Shown one piece after another: positions 1 through 6,650 of a DNA stretch of 6,650 bases. Made by a program: the position numbers and the translations under genes. Each line of letters starts with the position of its first letter. Position 1 is the stretch's first letter. The notes beneath the pieces were generated by a model. It saw nothing but the letters and a program-made list of their open reading frames with translations. It searched no databases and was not told where the DNA came from. Source of the DNA: Bacteroidales bacterium (GTDB lineage: Bacteria; Bacteroidota; Bacteroidia; Bacteroidales; UBA4181); contig JAISDP010000130.1 of assembly GCA_031264715.1 (NCBI GenBank), positions 1 through 6,650 on the forward strand. The letters run 5' to 3'.

Positions 1-28
1 TTTGATTAATTGATGATCCACTTTCGCC

Positions 29-75
29 CCTTTCAGAGCTATTTACAATTACCATAATCTTCCGACCCTGAAAGG
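29..75. repeat. 8-bp perfect inverted repeat with 31-bp spacer
   Basis: CCTTTCAG at 29-36 is matched by its exact reverse complement CTGAAAGG at 68-75. The arms are separated by 31 bp, so their centres are 39 bp apart. It lies about 60 bp upstream of the promoter at 138-167. It could be a two-site operator for a dimeric regulator, or part of the end of a neighbouring unit to the left. No T-run follows either arm, so a terminator is unlikely. An 8-bp match over this distance can also arise by chance. Confidence 0.3.
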
Positions 76-116
76 ACAAAAGCAAACAAAACAAACTATT
101 TAAAACAATTCGCTAT

Positions 117-168
117 TTACTTTTGTTCAAAAAAGATTTTGTTTCTACGAAAAAAGAATTACTTTTGT
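117..168 (+). repeat. Direct repeat of the -7-like box, 42 bp apart
   Basis: The 10-mer TTACTTTTGT occurs at 117-126 and again at 159-168. Each copy contains a perfect TAnnTTTG (118-125 and 160-167). The 42-bp offset is close to four helical turns. Only the second copy has a TTTG at -33-like distance, so the first may be a weaker promoter, a decoy, or half of a binding-site pair. Confidence 0.4.
138..167 (+). promoter_or_regulatory. Bacteroidota-type promoter (TTTG-N18-TAnnTTTG)
   Basis: A -33-like TTTG at 138-141 is followed after 18 bp by TACTTTTG at 160-167, an exact match to the TAnnTTTG -7 element used by the Bacteroidota primary sigma factor. Transcription would start near 172-176. The first ATG after that is at 203, giving a leader of about 30 nt for the small candidate ORF. 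The SusC-like gene starts about 410 nt further on. This is the only place in the upstream region where I found both elements at suitable spacing. Confidence 0.6.
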
Positions 169-202
169 CGGCAGTTTTTATGATTTAAAAGTGCTCTATA
201 TC

Positions 203-313
<111 letters not shown>

Positions 314-328
314 CAGGCGTATATTTCG

Positions 329-342
329 TCGCGCGCGCGCGA
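329..342. repeat. Alternating (CG)6 palindrome
   Basis: TCGCGCGCGCGCGA at 329-342 is a perfect 14-bp palindrome containing (CG)6 at 330-341. Alternating CG is the classic Z-DNA-forming sequence. It stands out inside an otherwise AT-rich region and begins 20 bp after the AG tract ends. TTTCG at 324-328 and CGAAA at 340-344 could also pair in RNA around the tract. Confidence 0.85.
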
Positions 343-375
343 AAGTTAGGAAAAATTCTTATCAAGAAATACTAT

Positions 376-419
376 ATAGCCGTATCATTGCATATAGCAA
401 TGGTGCGGCTATTTTATTT
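376..419 (+). terminator. 16-bp stem-loop with T-rich tail: possible attenuator or terminator
   Basis: Bases 376-391 pair with 397-412 to form an uninterrupted 16-bp stem around the 5-nt loop ATATA. The right side is followed by TTTATTT (413-419). Two of the pairs are G-U in plus-strand RNA (383/405 and 385/403) and would be A-C mismatches in minus-strand RNA, so the structure favours rightward transcription. It lies between the predicted promoter and the SusC-like gene. Either it ends a short RNA of about 240 nt starting near 174, or it works as a conditional attenuator in a long operon leader. The tail is T-rich but broken by an A, so termination may be partial. A purely structural 5'-UTR role is also possible. 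Confidence 0.5.
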
Positions 420-584
420 ACATCATTCAACAGGGTGGGCAGCACGCCATATCGCGTTGCGTCTGCTCCAATTTACCAATAATGCATGATACATCAATTT
501 AATAAACACTCATTTATTTATATAATTAAAAGCAAATAGCCATTCGAAAAATGTAAATCAATTGAAAAAATCAAAAATCAACCT

Positions 585-3500
585 ATGAAAAAAGTTTTAA
601 TAATTATTGGAATTTTATGTCTGGGATTAAGCAGCGTGCTTGCCCAGACGGTGCAAGTCTCCGGTACTGTAACCGGCGACGACGACGGACAGCCGCTGCC
701 GGGCGTATCGGTAGTGGTGAAGGGAACAGCCCAGGGAACAGTGACAAACGTCAATGGAAAATATTCGCTTGATGTTCCGGCCAATGCCACGCTCCAATTT
801 TCTTTTGTGGGCATGGCTTCACAGGAGATCGCTATCGGCAACCGACAAATTATTGATGTGGCGCTGCATGTAGCCGCCCAGGAAATTGGCGAAGTTGTGG
901 TAACTGCATTGGGAATTACCCGTATTGAGAATAGTATTGGGTTTGCCATGTCCAATGTGAGTTCGGATAAAATCGTTCAGAAATCGGAGCCGGATGCGCT
1001 TCGCGCTTTGGAGGGGAAGGTTCCGGGTGTAGCTATATCCGCTACCTCCGGCGCTGCCGGATCGTCCACAAGGATCACCATCCGCGGCAATTCGTCGTTT
1101 TATGGTAATAACCAGCCGCTTTTTGTGGTCGACGGAGTGCCTTACAGCAACGAAACCCCCGGTTCCGGTTCGGGCCAGCTTACCGGTTCGGGTGGCGCTT
1201 ACGGAAATGCATTTAATACGCTCGACCCGAACGACATCGAGACAATGCAGGTATTGAAAGGGACTGCCGCCGCCGCTCTTTATGGTTCGCGTGCGGCTAA
1301 TGGCGTCATCCTGGTTACAACAAAATCAGGCTCTAAGACTCGCCGTCCTTCCCAAAAGGGTACCGAAATAACCGTACAGTCTTCCTGGTCGTGGGAAAGC
1401 GTTTCAAACCTCCCGGATTATCAGAATACCTATGGCGCCGGAACATATTTCGCTGCAAACAATGCATCCAACGGATCCTGGGGTGGCCGGCTGGATGCGG
1501 GTGATTCCATAACGGTATGGGGACAGTACGGAGATGCATATCCTTCGCTTTTCCCTTCGGGGAAAGTCCCTTACCAGGCGTACCCCAATAATGTCAAGGA
1601 CATGTTCCGTACGGGATTTTTGCAGGAATATTCGGTGAATGCGGCCAGTCAAAGCGACAAGGGGGCTTTAAATGTGACGGCTTCGTATACCGACCAGGAC
1701 AGCTATATCCCCAATACGGAATTTAGTCGGATCGGGGTCAGCGTAGGGGGCAGCAACCGGTTGGACAATCGTTTCAAAATAGGCGGCAACATGTCGTTTT
1801 CGCGAACCGACCAGTTAGGCTCAACCTTTGGGAACCAGCAGTTCGAAGGGCAAAGTTCCTCGTTCGGGCGTACCCTGTTCTTAGCCAGGAATTGGGATCC
1901 GTCTTTGCCGTATTCAACGCCGGACGGGAAAAGCGTATCATGGGTAGGCGACCAGACAGACCATCCCTTATGGGCGGCTGAGCACAATACCGTCAATACC
2001 AGGATGACGCGCGTCTTATCCAGGGTGAACATGGGTTACGAAATCTTTCCCTGGTTGAGCGTAGATTATCAATTAGGGATGAGTAACCTTTTCCTCGACC
2101 GTAAATCGCTTATTGACATTGGCTCGCGTGCTGCAGGAGGCTTGGGGAAAGTTGATGTGTACGACTATCAAAACCATGAAATAGAATCCAACTTCCTGAT
2201 CACATTCAACAAGATGTTGACCGGTGATATTTCGTTACAGGCCGTTTTGGGAAACAATGTGAACCAGCGCCGTAAATACGACACTTCTACGGGAGGCACC
2301 GAATTTCTGGCTCCAAACGTGTATACGGCAACGAATGCCAAGAACCCGTATGCCGGAAGTTCTTCTTCCGAACGCCGCCTGTACGCATTCTTCGGAGATG
2401 TTTCGCTGGGGTATCGGAATTTTGCTTTCCTGAACCTCACCGGACGGAACGATTTCTCATCAACGCTTCCCAAAAGCAATAACAGTTACTTTTACCCGGC
2501 AGTTTCAGCCTCTGTTCTTTTAACGGAAGCCGTGCCCAGGATCAAATCCCAAATCCTTTCCACCTTGCGCATCCGCGGCAGTTGGGCTAAGGTGGGGAAC
2601 GATGCGAGTCCGTATTATGTCGACGGCACCTACGACATCGGTAATTCAATGGGTAATTCGTTCGCCGGGCAGCCCATGATGAGTATTCCATCCATCTCGT
2701 ATGATCCGAACCTGAAACCCGAATTTACCAAAGAATTTGAAGTCGGCGGTAATTTGGGAATATGGAAGGACCGGATCATGGTCGATTTGGCATGGTACAA
2801 CAGAAAATCGACCGACCAGATCGCTCCCCTGTTGTTGCCCGCGTCATCGGGTAAGACCGATTTCTACACTAATTTCGGGGAAGTGCAGAACAAGGGTCTT
2901 GAAATGATTGTGGATGCGGCAATATTGAAGGTTGACGATGACGGGTTCAACTGGAATTTGACATGGGTGTTTTCCAAAAACGAAAGTGAAGTAGTGAGCC
3001 TTTACGGTGATTCGAGCGAACCCCTGACCATGTATACGGGTTGCTCCAATTGCCCTACGCCGATGCTCGAAAAAGGGATGCCCTACGGCTACCTGAGGGG
3101 AACCAGGGTATACCGCGACGACGAAGGAAACCTGTTGGTGAACCCGGCATCGGGCCTGATGACCAACGATGTGGAAGAAGGATATATCGGGAATCCTTAT
3201 CCCGATTATCAAACCTCCGTGACATCGGCGCTGACGTATAAAGGTATTTCTTTGGGATTTATCATCGATTTTCAAAAAGGAGGCGATTATTATATGAGCC
3301 CCTACAACAACATCCTGGGCCGCGGCGTTACCAAATTCAACGAAGACCGTGAAGGCGGATTTATTATCCCCGGGTACCTGTACGACCCTTCCGATCCGTC
3401 GAAACCCTTGTTGGATGCCAATGGCGACAAAATAAAAAATACGATCCCGCTTGCCGCGATGGATCTGTGGTTTACGGATGGTTTTGGCGTAAACGCGGCG

Positions 3501-3779
3501 GACGAATTTTCGATGTTCGACTGTACCAACGTTCGCCTGCGCGAAGTATCGCTGGGATACGCCATTCCCAAAAGCCTGCTGCAAAAACTGCCCTTTGGAG
3601 CCATCAACATAACCTTCACCGCCCGCAACCTGTGGTTTTATGCACCCAACATCCCCAAACACATTAATCTGGACCCTGTTGCCAATACTTTTGGCGCCGA
3701 TTCGAATATCCGGGGGTTGATATATGATGTGGCGCCTTCATCCAAACGTTATGGCATCAACCTGAGATTCACTTTCTAA
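585..3779 (+). CDS. SusC/RagA-family TonB-dependent outer-membrane transporter
   Basis: The gene encodes 1064 residues, a normal length for SusC proteins. In order: a signal peptide (1-20, probable cleavage after VLA20), a carboxypeptidase-regulatory-like beta domain (about 23-96, with PLPGVSVVVKGT and NGKYSLDVP), a TonB-box-like EVVVTALG (103-110), and a plug domain (about 112-249) with the family motifs LFVVDGVPY (179-187) and LKGTAAAALYGSRAANG (224-240). The rest is the beta-barrel, ending in the aromatic-rich YGINLRFTF expected for insertion by BAM. There is no N-terminal STN signalling domain, so sigma/anti-sigma control through this protein is not expected. It imports a substrate captured by the SusD-like partner, using TonB-ExbBD energy. 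The ATG at 585 fits the signal peptide; no Shine-Dalgarno is present. A Cys-X2-Cys pair (820, 823) probably lies in an extracellular loop. The substrate cannot be inferred. Confidence 0.96.
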   Translation: MKKVLIIIGILCLGLSSVLAQTVQVSGTVTGDDDGQPLPGVSVVVKGTAQGTVTNVNGKYSLDVPANATLQFSFVGMASQEIAIGNRQIIDVALHVAAQEIGEVVVTALGITRIENSIGFAMSNVSSDKIVQKSEPDALRALEGKVPGVAISATSGAAGSSTRITIRGNSSFYGNNQPLFVVDGVPYSNETPGSGSGQLTGSGGAYGNAFNTLDPNDIETMQVLKGTAAAALYGSRAANGVILVTTKSGSKTRRPSQKGTEITVQSSWSWESVSNLPDYQNTYGAGTYFAANNASNGSWGGRLDAGDSITVWGQYGDAYPSLFPSGKVPYQAYPNNVKDMFRTGFLQEYSVNAASQSDKGALNVTASYTDQDSYIPNTEFSRIGVSVGGSNRLDNRFKIGGNMSFSRTDQLGSTFGNQQFEGQSSSFGRTLFLARNWDPSLPYSTPDGKSVSWVGDQTDHPLWAAEHNTVNTRMTRVLSRVNMGYEIFPWLSVDYQLGMSNLFLDRKSLIDIGSRAAGGLGKVDVYDYQNHEIESNFLITFNKMLTGDISLQAVLGNNVNQRRKYDTSTGGTEFLAPNVYTATNAKNPYAGSSSSERRLYAFFGDVSLGYRNFAFLNLTGRNDFSSTLPKSNNSYFYPAVSASVLLTEAVPRIKSQILSTLRIRGSWAKVGNDASPYYVDGTYDIGNSMGNSFAGQPMMSIPSISYDPNLKPEFTKEFEVGGNLGIWKDRIMVDLAWYNRKSTDQIAPLLLPASSGKTDFYTNFGEVQNKGLEMIVDAAILKVDDDGFNWNLTWVFSKNESEVVSLYGDSSEPLTMYTGCSNCPTPMLEKGMPYGYLRGTRVYRDDEGNLLVNPASGLMTNDVEEGYIGNPYPDYQTSVTSALTYKGISLGFIIDFQKGGDYYMSPYNNILGRGVTKFNEDREGGFIIPGYLYDPSDPSKPLLDANGDKIKNTIPLAAMDLWFTDGFGVNAADEFSMFDCTNVRLREVSLGYAIPKSLLQKLPFGAINITFTARNLWFYAPNIPKHINLDPVANTFGADSNIRGLIYDVAPSSKRYGINLRFTF

Positions 3780-3794
3780 TCAATAATATTATAT

Positions 3795-5483
3795 ATGAAT
3801 ATGAAAACAATATTGAATATATCCCTTGTGCTGGGCTTCGTGATCATGGCAGTTTCGTGCGATGATTTCCTGGATGTCAATACCGATCCGAACTCCGCGA
3901 CAAGCGCCGAATTGAAAAAGTTGCTCAGCAATGCCCAGGTGGAAACAGCTTTTTCTGTTTCACAGCGTTATTACCTGGGGAGCGAATTGAGCGTATTTGT
4001 CCACCATAATAACGTACGGGAGGACGCCAATCGCTATGCTTCCCCTGCCGAAGCAGGCGGCTATGGAAACTCGTGGACAAGCTTTTATGCCGGTTCGCTG
4101 GCCACCTATGCCGAAATCATCAAAGAGGGAGAAGTACAGAAAAATTGGGATTTCGTTGGGATTGCCAAAATCCTGAAAGTATACATTGCCATGAATATGG
4201 TTGACTTTTGGGGCGACATTCCCTTCTTTGAGGCCGCCGATGTGGGGAACACCCAATACCCCAAAGTGGATAAGGGCGAAGAAGTATACAGCGCCTGTTT
4301 CACCATCCTCAAGGAGGCCAAGGATCACTTTAAAGAAACGGGTTCCGACGTCAACCTGATTCAGCCCGGTTCGGCCGATATTATCTATGGAGGCGATACG
4401 GACAAGTGGACCGCCCTGGCCAATACGCTGATGTTGCGCATGTGTAACAATACCAGGAATGTGAAAACCAGGATCGCCGGATGGGACGCTTGGCTGGCCG
4501 AAGCAGTGGCCGGGCCGCGTATCGATGCAGCAATGGATTTCCAATTTCCGTTTTCGGGTTCCCAATCGCCAACCGACGAACGCTACATTGCTTACACACA
4601 CTGTTATGGCGCCACCCAGCATACCAATTATCCCAGCCCGTGGCTCTACGAAATAATGAATGGCTATATCGAATACAATATGCCCGGCAATCCTTTCGGA
4701 AGCATCGTAGACCCGCGTATCCCCTATTATTTCTACAATCAGGCTGCCCCGGATGAAGAGGTGGCTGCCAGTAGCTTCAGGGACGGCGGCTTCATCTCCA
4801 TTTTCTTCGGCGATAACTCGGCGGCTGGGAGCGCCAATCAAACTTCGTATGCTACCGTATGGGGATTATATCCCGTTGGCGGGAAATATGATACCGGCGA
4901 CGCCCGGACTGTGACGCAAACCGATGGCGCGCAGGGAAAAACGGTGCAGAAAATGTTTACCTGCGCCGACCTGAAATTCATTGAAGCCGAAATGATGCTG
5001 GACGGGACGATTGCCGGTAATGCCGGAGATGCTCTTTCAACAGCCATTCGTGCCGCATTTATCCACCTGAACAATACCGGTAAGGGTTTGGGCGGCGCTC
5101 CGGCCGCCGGGATCGCAGCGGCTGATATCGATGCGTATGTCGATGCTGTAATGAGAAAATACGATGCGGCAACAAGCACAGCAAGGAAGCTGGAAATCAT
5201 CCTGACGCAAAAATGGATACACGACGTCATGAATCCGTTCGAATCGTATACGGATATTCGCAGGACAGGTTATCCGATACTTTTTGATGCGGACAGTCCG
5301 GGGTACGGGATTACCCCGCAGCTTGCGGATGGAACCGCAGCAACCGGATCGGACGCCCGAATGAATACCTATTGCTCGCGGCCTTACCCCAATTCGTTAT
5401 GGTATCCGCGTAACGAGGTAGACCGGAACCCCAATATGACCCAAAAGGCAAGCCAAGCCGTTAAAGTTTTCTGGCAGCAATAA
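3795..5483 (+). CDS. SusD-like substrate-binding outer-membrane lipoprotein
   Basis: This 562-residue protein has a type II signal peptide with lipobox AVSC, giving lipidated Cys22. The next residues are DDFLD, the acidic pattern associated with surface export of Bacteroidota lipoproteins. Family marks follow: NTDPN (29-33), helical TPR-like segments (about 93-147) including VDFWGDIPF (136-144), the conserved DTDKWTALANTLMLRM helix (201-216), and a C-terminal YPRNEVDRNPNM motif typical of SusD proteins. The NTDPNSAT start and overall pattern resemble the 'SusD-like 2' branch rather than classic starch SusD; this is from memory of the family. It forms the lid on the neighbouring SusC barrel. 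It starts 15 nt after the transporter stop, implying co-transcription. The ATG at 3795 is used here; ATG 3801 (MKTIL) is equally plausible. Confidence 0.95.
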   Translation: MNMKTILNISLVLGFVIMAVSCDDFLDVNTDPNSATSAELKKLLSNAQVETAFSVSQRYYLGSELSVFVHHNNVREDANRYASPAEAGGYGNSWTSFYAGSLATYAEIIKEGEVQKNWDFVGIAKILKVYIAMNMVDFWGDIPFFEAADVGNTQYPKVDKGEEVYSACFTILKEAKDHFKETGSDVNLIQPGSADIIYGGDTDKWTALANTLMLRMCNNTRNVKTRIAGWDAWLAEAVAGPRIDAAMDFQFPFSGSQSPTDERYIAYTHCYGATQHTNYPSPWLYEIMNGYIEYNMPGNPFGSIVDPRIPYYFYNQAAPDEEVAASSFRDGGFISIFFGDNSAAGSANQTSYATVWGLYPVGGKYDTGDARTVTQTDGAQGKTVQKMFTCADLKFIEAEMMLDGTIAGNAGDALSTAIRAAFIHLNNTGKGLGGAPAAGIAAADIDAYVDAVMRKYDAATSTARKLEIILTQKWIHDVMNPFESYTDIRRTGYPILFDADSPGYGITPQLADGTAATGSDARMNTYCSRPYPNSLWYPRNEVDRNPNMTQKASQAVKVFWQQ

Positions 5484-5507
5484 TGTTGAACAAATAAATT
5501 AAAGAAA

Positions 5508-6413
5508 ATGAAATATTTCAATCGAATCATATGGATGATAGGGTGTATGGTTGCTTTTGCCGCTTGCGGAGACAGCAAACTTCCTTTCCCCGATGCCGAA
5601 AGAGCCACATTTATTACCCTCGAAAAAATAGATGAAATACCTTTCCTGACCTCGATTTCCGATTTGAATACGGAAATCAGGATCGGTACCAAACTCCATC
5701 AGTTTGGCGGTACCGAATATGCCAAAGTGGAGATTTATGTGGTGAGGAACCCTGCCGCCGATAATTATCAAACGGTACTGCTGGCTGAAATAACCGGCGG
5801 CCTGAGCATTGATCAGGCGGTGGTTAACAGTTTTAAACTCTCCGATATCATCTCAAAAACAGGCGGTAGCGACATTGAAGGCGGCGAACAGTTTGTATTT
5901 TATTACAACCTGACCATGCCCGATGGAATGAAAACCATCGGGTGGTCGAAGCCTACCGGATTTGCCACGAACAAATCCCTGGCGAATATTGACGAACAAG
6001 TCGGTTATATTGCTTATAACGTGGTTTGTGGTATGAGTTTTGACGATTTGTTGGGGAATTGGCTATACAGTGATCCGGAATTCATCGAAGACGAGTGGGA
6101 TGTCGTGGCAACGGAAGATCCCGATCAGCCGGGGGCAGGCCTTATTCTTACTTTCGTGAGAGATGGTTATGTATATGGAGAACCGGGACCCGATTCGCCT
6201 TTGAAAATCGGTATCAACATGTCCAATTATAAATATTCGTTCCCAAAACAAGTCTTCTGGGCGGATCTGGGGGGTTATACCAATTTCTCTATTGGTGCGG
6301 CCTCGGGAGACATCAGTACTTGCGGAGGAATCTCTATCACGTTTATATCACCCAGAACGGTCGATCAGGGGGGATGGGGTAATTTCCCGACAATCATGAC
6401 CAAAGTTCCTTAA
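5508..6413 (+). CDS. SusCD-associated putative surface lipoprotein, family unassigned
   Basis: The protein has 301 residues with a type II signal peptide and lipobox FAAC, so Cys20 should be lipidated and is followed by GDS. The mature part looks beta-rich and two-part. Residues about 25-170 include YAKVEIYVVRN (71-81) and FVFYYNLTMPDG (129-140). Residues about 174-301 begin VVCGMSFDDLLGNW and contain LTFVRDGYVYG. Two mature cysteines, 174 and 272, could form a disulfide within the C-terminal part. It starts 24 nt after the SusD-like gene and is the last gene before the terminator, the position usually held by SusE/SusF-type surface binding proteins. I infer an accessory role in substrate binding at the outer membrane. 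No catalytic motif is visible, and I cannot assign a named domain with confidence. Confidence 0.85.
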   Translation: MKYFNRIIWMIGCMVAFAACGDSKLPFPDAERATFITLEKIDEIPFLTSISDLNTEIRIGTKLHQFGGTEYAKVEIYVVRNPAADNYQTVLLAEITGGLSIDQAVVNSFKLSDIISKTGGSDIEGGEQFVFYYNLTMPDGMKTIGWSKPTGFATNKSLANIDEQVGYIAYNVVCGMSFDDLLGNWLYSDPEFIEDEWDVVATEDPDQPGAGLILTFVRDGYVYGEPGPDSPLKIGINMSNYKYSFPKQVFWADLGGYTNFSIGAASGDISTCGGISITFISPRTVDQGGWGNFPTIMTKVP

Positions 6414-6437
6414 GGTTCCTTATAAAATTTATAAAAT

Positions 6438-6467
6438 AAAAAAACCAGTTGAAAAGCTGGTTTTTTT
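6438..6467. terminator. Symmetric intrinsic terminator between convergent genes
   Basis: CCAGTT (6445-6450), loop GAAA and AGCTGG (6455-6460) form a GNRA-tetraloop stem with one G-U pair. It is flanked by seven A (6438-6444) and seven T (6461-6467), so the helix can extend to 13 bp. The tail is a U-run on both strands. It starts 25 nt after the third operon gene and 34 nt beyond the stop of the minus-strand permease gene, so it probably ends both transcripts. Confidence 0.92.
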
Positions 6468-6473
6468 ATTTTC

Positions 6474-6493
6474 AGACTCCCCGCCGGGAGTTT
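6474..6493. repeat. Small GC-rich stem-loop beside the terminator
   Basis: ACTCCC (6476-6481) pairs with GGGAGT (6486-6491) around the loop CGCC; a G-U and an A-U pair extend it to 6474-6493 in plus-strand RNA. It lies between the minus-strand gene's stop and the shared terminator. There is no U-run directly beside it. It may protect the 3' end of the permease transcript, or may have no function. Confidence 0.35.
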
Positions 6494-6500
6494 CGGTTTC

Positions 6501-6650
6501 CTATTCCGTTTTCAAGCTCTTTACCGGGTTAGCGGTTGCCACTTTCCATGTTTGATAGCCGGTGGTGAGCAGGGTAACCGCTAATGCTATGAAGCCAACC
6601 AGCAGAAATACCCAGGCGCTCAGCGAGGTCTTGATTACAAAGCCGCTCAG
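6501..6650 (-). CDS. FtsX/MacB-type ABC transporter permease, C-terminal fragment
   Basis: Read on the minus strand, the window ends inside an open frame that closes with TAG at 6503-6501, giving the last 49 residues of a protein whose start lies beyond the window. They contain a hydrophobic transmembrane segment (AWVFLLVGFIALAVTLLTTG) followed by the C-terminal signature ANPVKSLKTE. This ending, a basic amphipathic stretch followed by A-x-P-V-x-S-L-(R/K)-x-E, is characteristic of FtsX-domain permeases of the MacB type, which are abundant in Bacteroidota. These permeases couple ATP hydrolysis in the cytoplasm to periplasmic mechanical work such as export or lipoprotein release. Which subtype this is cannot be told from the fragment. 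It converges on the SusC/SusD operon and is probably unrelated to it in function. Confidence 0.88.
   Translation of the reverse strand: MSGFVIKTSLSAWVFLLVGFIALAVTLLTTGYQTWKVATANPVKSLKTE

Noticed and set aside
1..55. Possible minus-strand gene starting at ATG 55 and running out of the window
   Set aside because: Only 18 codons are visible, the sequence is unrecognised, and no TAnnTTTG promoter is present on the minus strand just upstream of it. It remains possible but cannot be supported.
118..125. First TACTTTTG taken as an independent strong promoter
   Set aside because: No TTTG or TTG lies at a suitable distance upstream (about 92-100), so only the second copy was called as a full promoter.
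2844..3662. Long minus-strand open frame (272 codons) opposite the SusC-like gene
   Set aside because: It lies wholly inside a confidently identified gene. Its translation resembles no known family, and long antisense frames are common opposite biased codons.
3960..4841. Long minus-strand open frame (293 codons) opposite the SusD-like gene
   Set aside because: It mirrors the SusD coding sequence, has no recognisable domain or signal, and has no promoter or spacing that suggests a gene.
6404..6422. Tandem GTTCCTTA repeat (6405-6412 and 6415-6422) across the stop codon of the third gene
   Set aside because: Two 8-bp copies at a 10-nt period are too short to distinguish from chance, and they have no evident role beside the strong terminator.

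Overview
The window comes from a Bacteroidota genome, most likely Bacteroidales. The evidence is a SusC/SusD outer-membrane pair, start codons preceded by A-rich sequence with no Shine-Dalgarno, a promoter of the form TTTG-N18-TAnnTTTG, and lipoproteins whose anchor cysteine is followed by acidic residues. No species can be named from the sequence.

Layout. Bases 1-584 are an AT-rich upstream region with no recognisable large gene but much structure. It holds an 8-bp inverted repeat (29-36/68-75), two copies of a -7-like box 42 bp apart, a good Bacteroidota promoter (138-167), a small candidate ORF (from 203) that runs into a perfect (AG)19 microsatellite (271-309), a (CG)6 alternating tract (330-341) and a 16-bp stem-loop (376-412) followed by a T-rich stretch. 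Next come three same-strand genes with short gaps: a SusC/RagA-type TonB-dependent transporter (585-3779), a SusD-like substrate-binding lipoprotein (3795-5483; gap 15 nt) and a third lipoprotein of unassigned family (5508-6413; gap 24 nt). A strong symmetric terminator (6438-6467) closes the operon. The last 150 bases are the C-terminal end of a convergent FtsX/MacB-type ABC permease on the minus strand.

How the genes work together. SusC forms the TonB-driven barrel, SusD caps it as the substrate-capturing lid, and the third lipoprotein sits where SusE/SusF-type accessory surface binding proteins usually lie. No glycoside hydrolase, peptidase, sulfatase, ECF sigma/anti-sigma pair or hybrid two-component regulator lies in the window, so the substrate (glycan, peptide or other) cannot be assigned.

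The part most worth a second look is the leader. A dinucleotide repeat of 19 units is unusual in a bacterial genome. It lies inside a short ORF starting about 35 nt after a good promoter. Each of the three repeat phases gives a different C-terminus: in the present phase that ORF stops at 313, and in the other two phases it stays open past the 376-412 stem-loop. This suggests, as inference only, a phase-variable leader peptide that could control read-through into the SusC/SusD operon.
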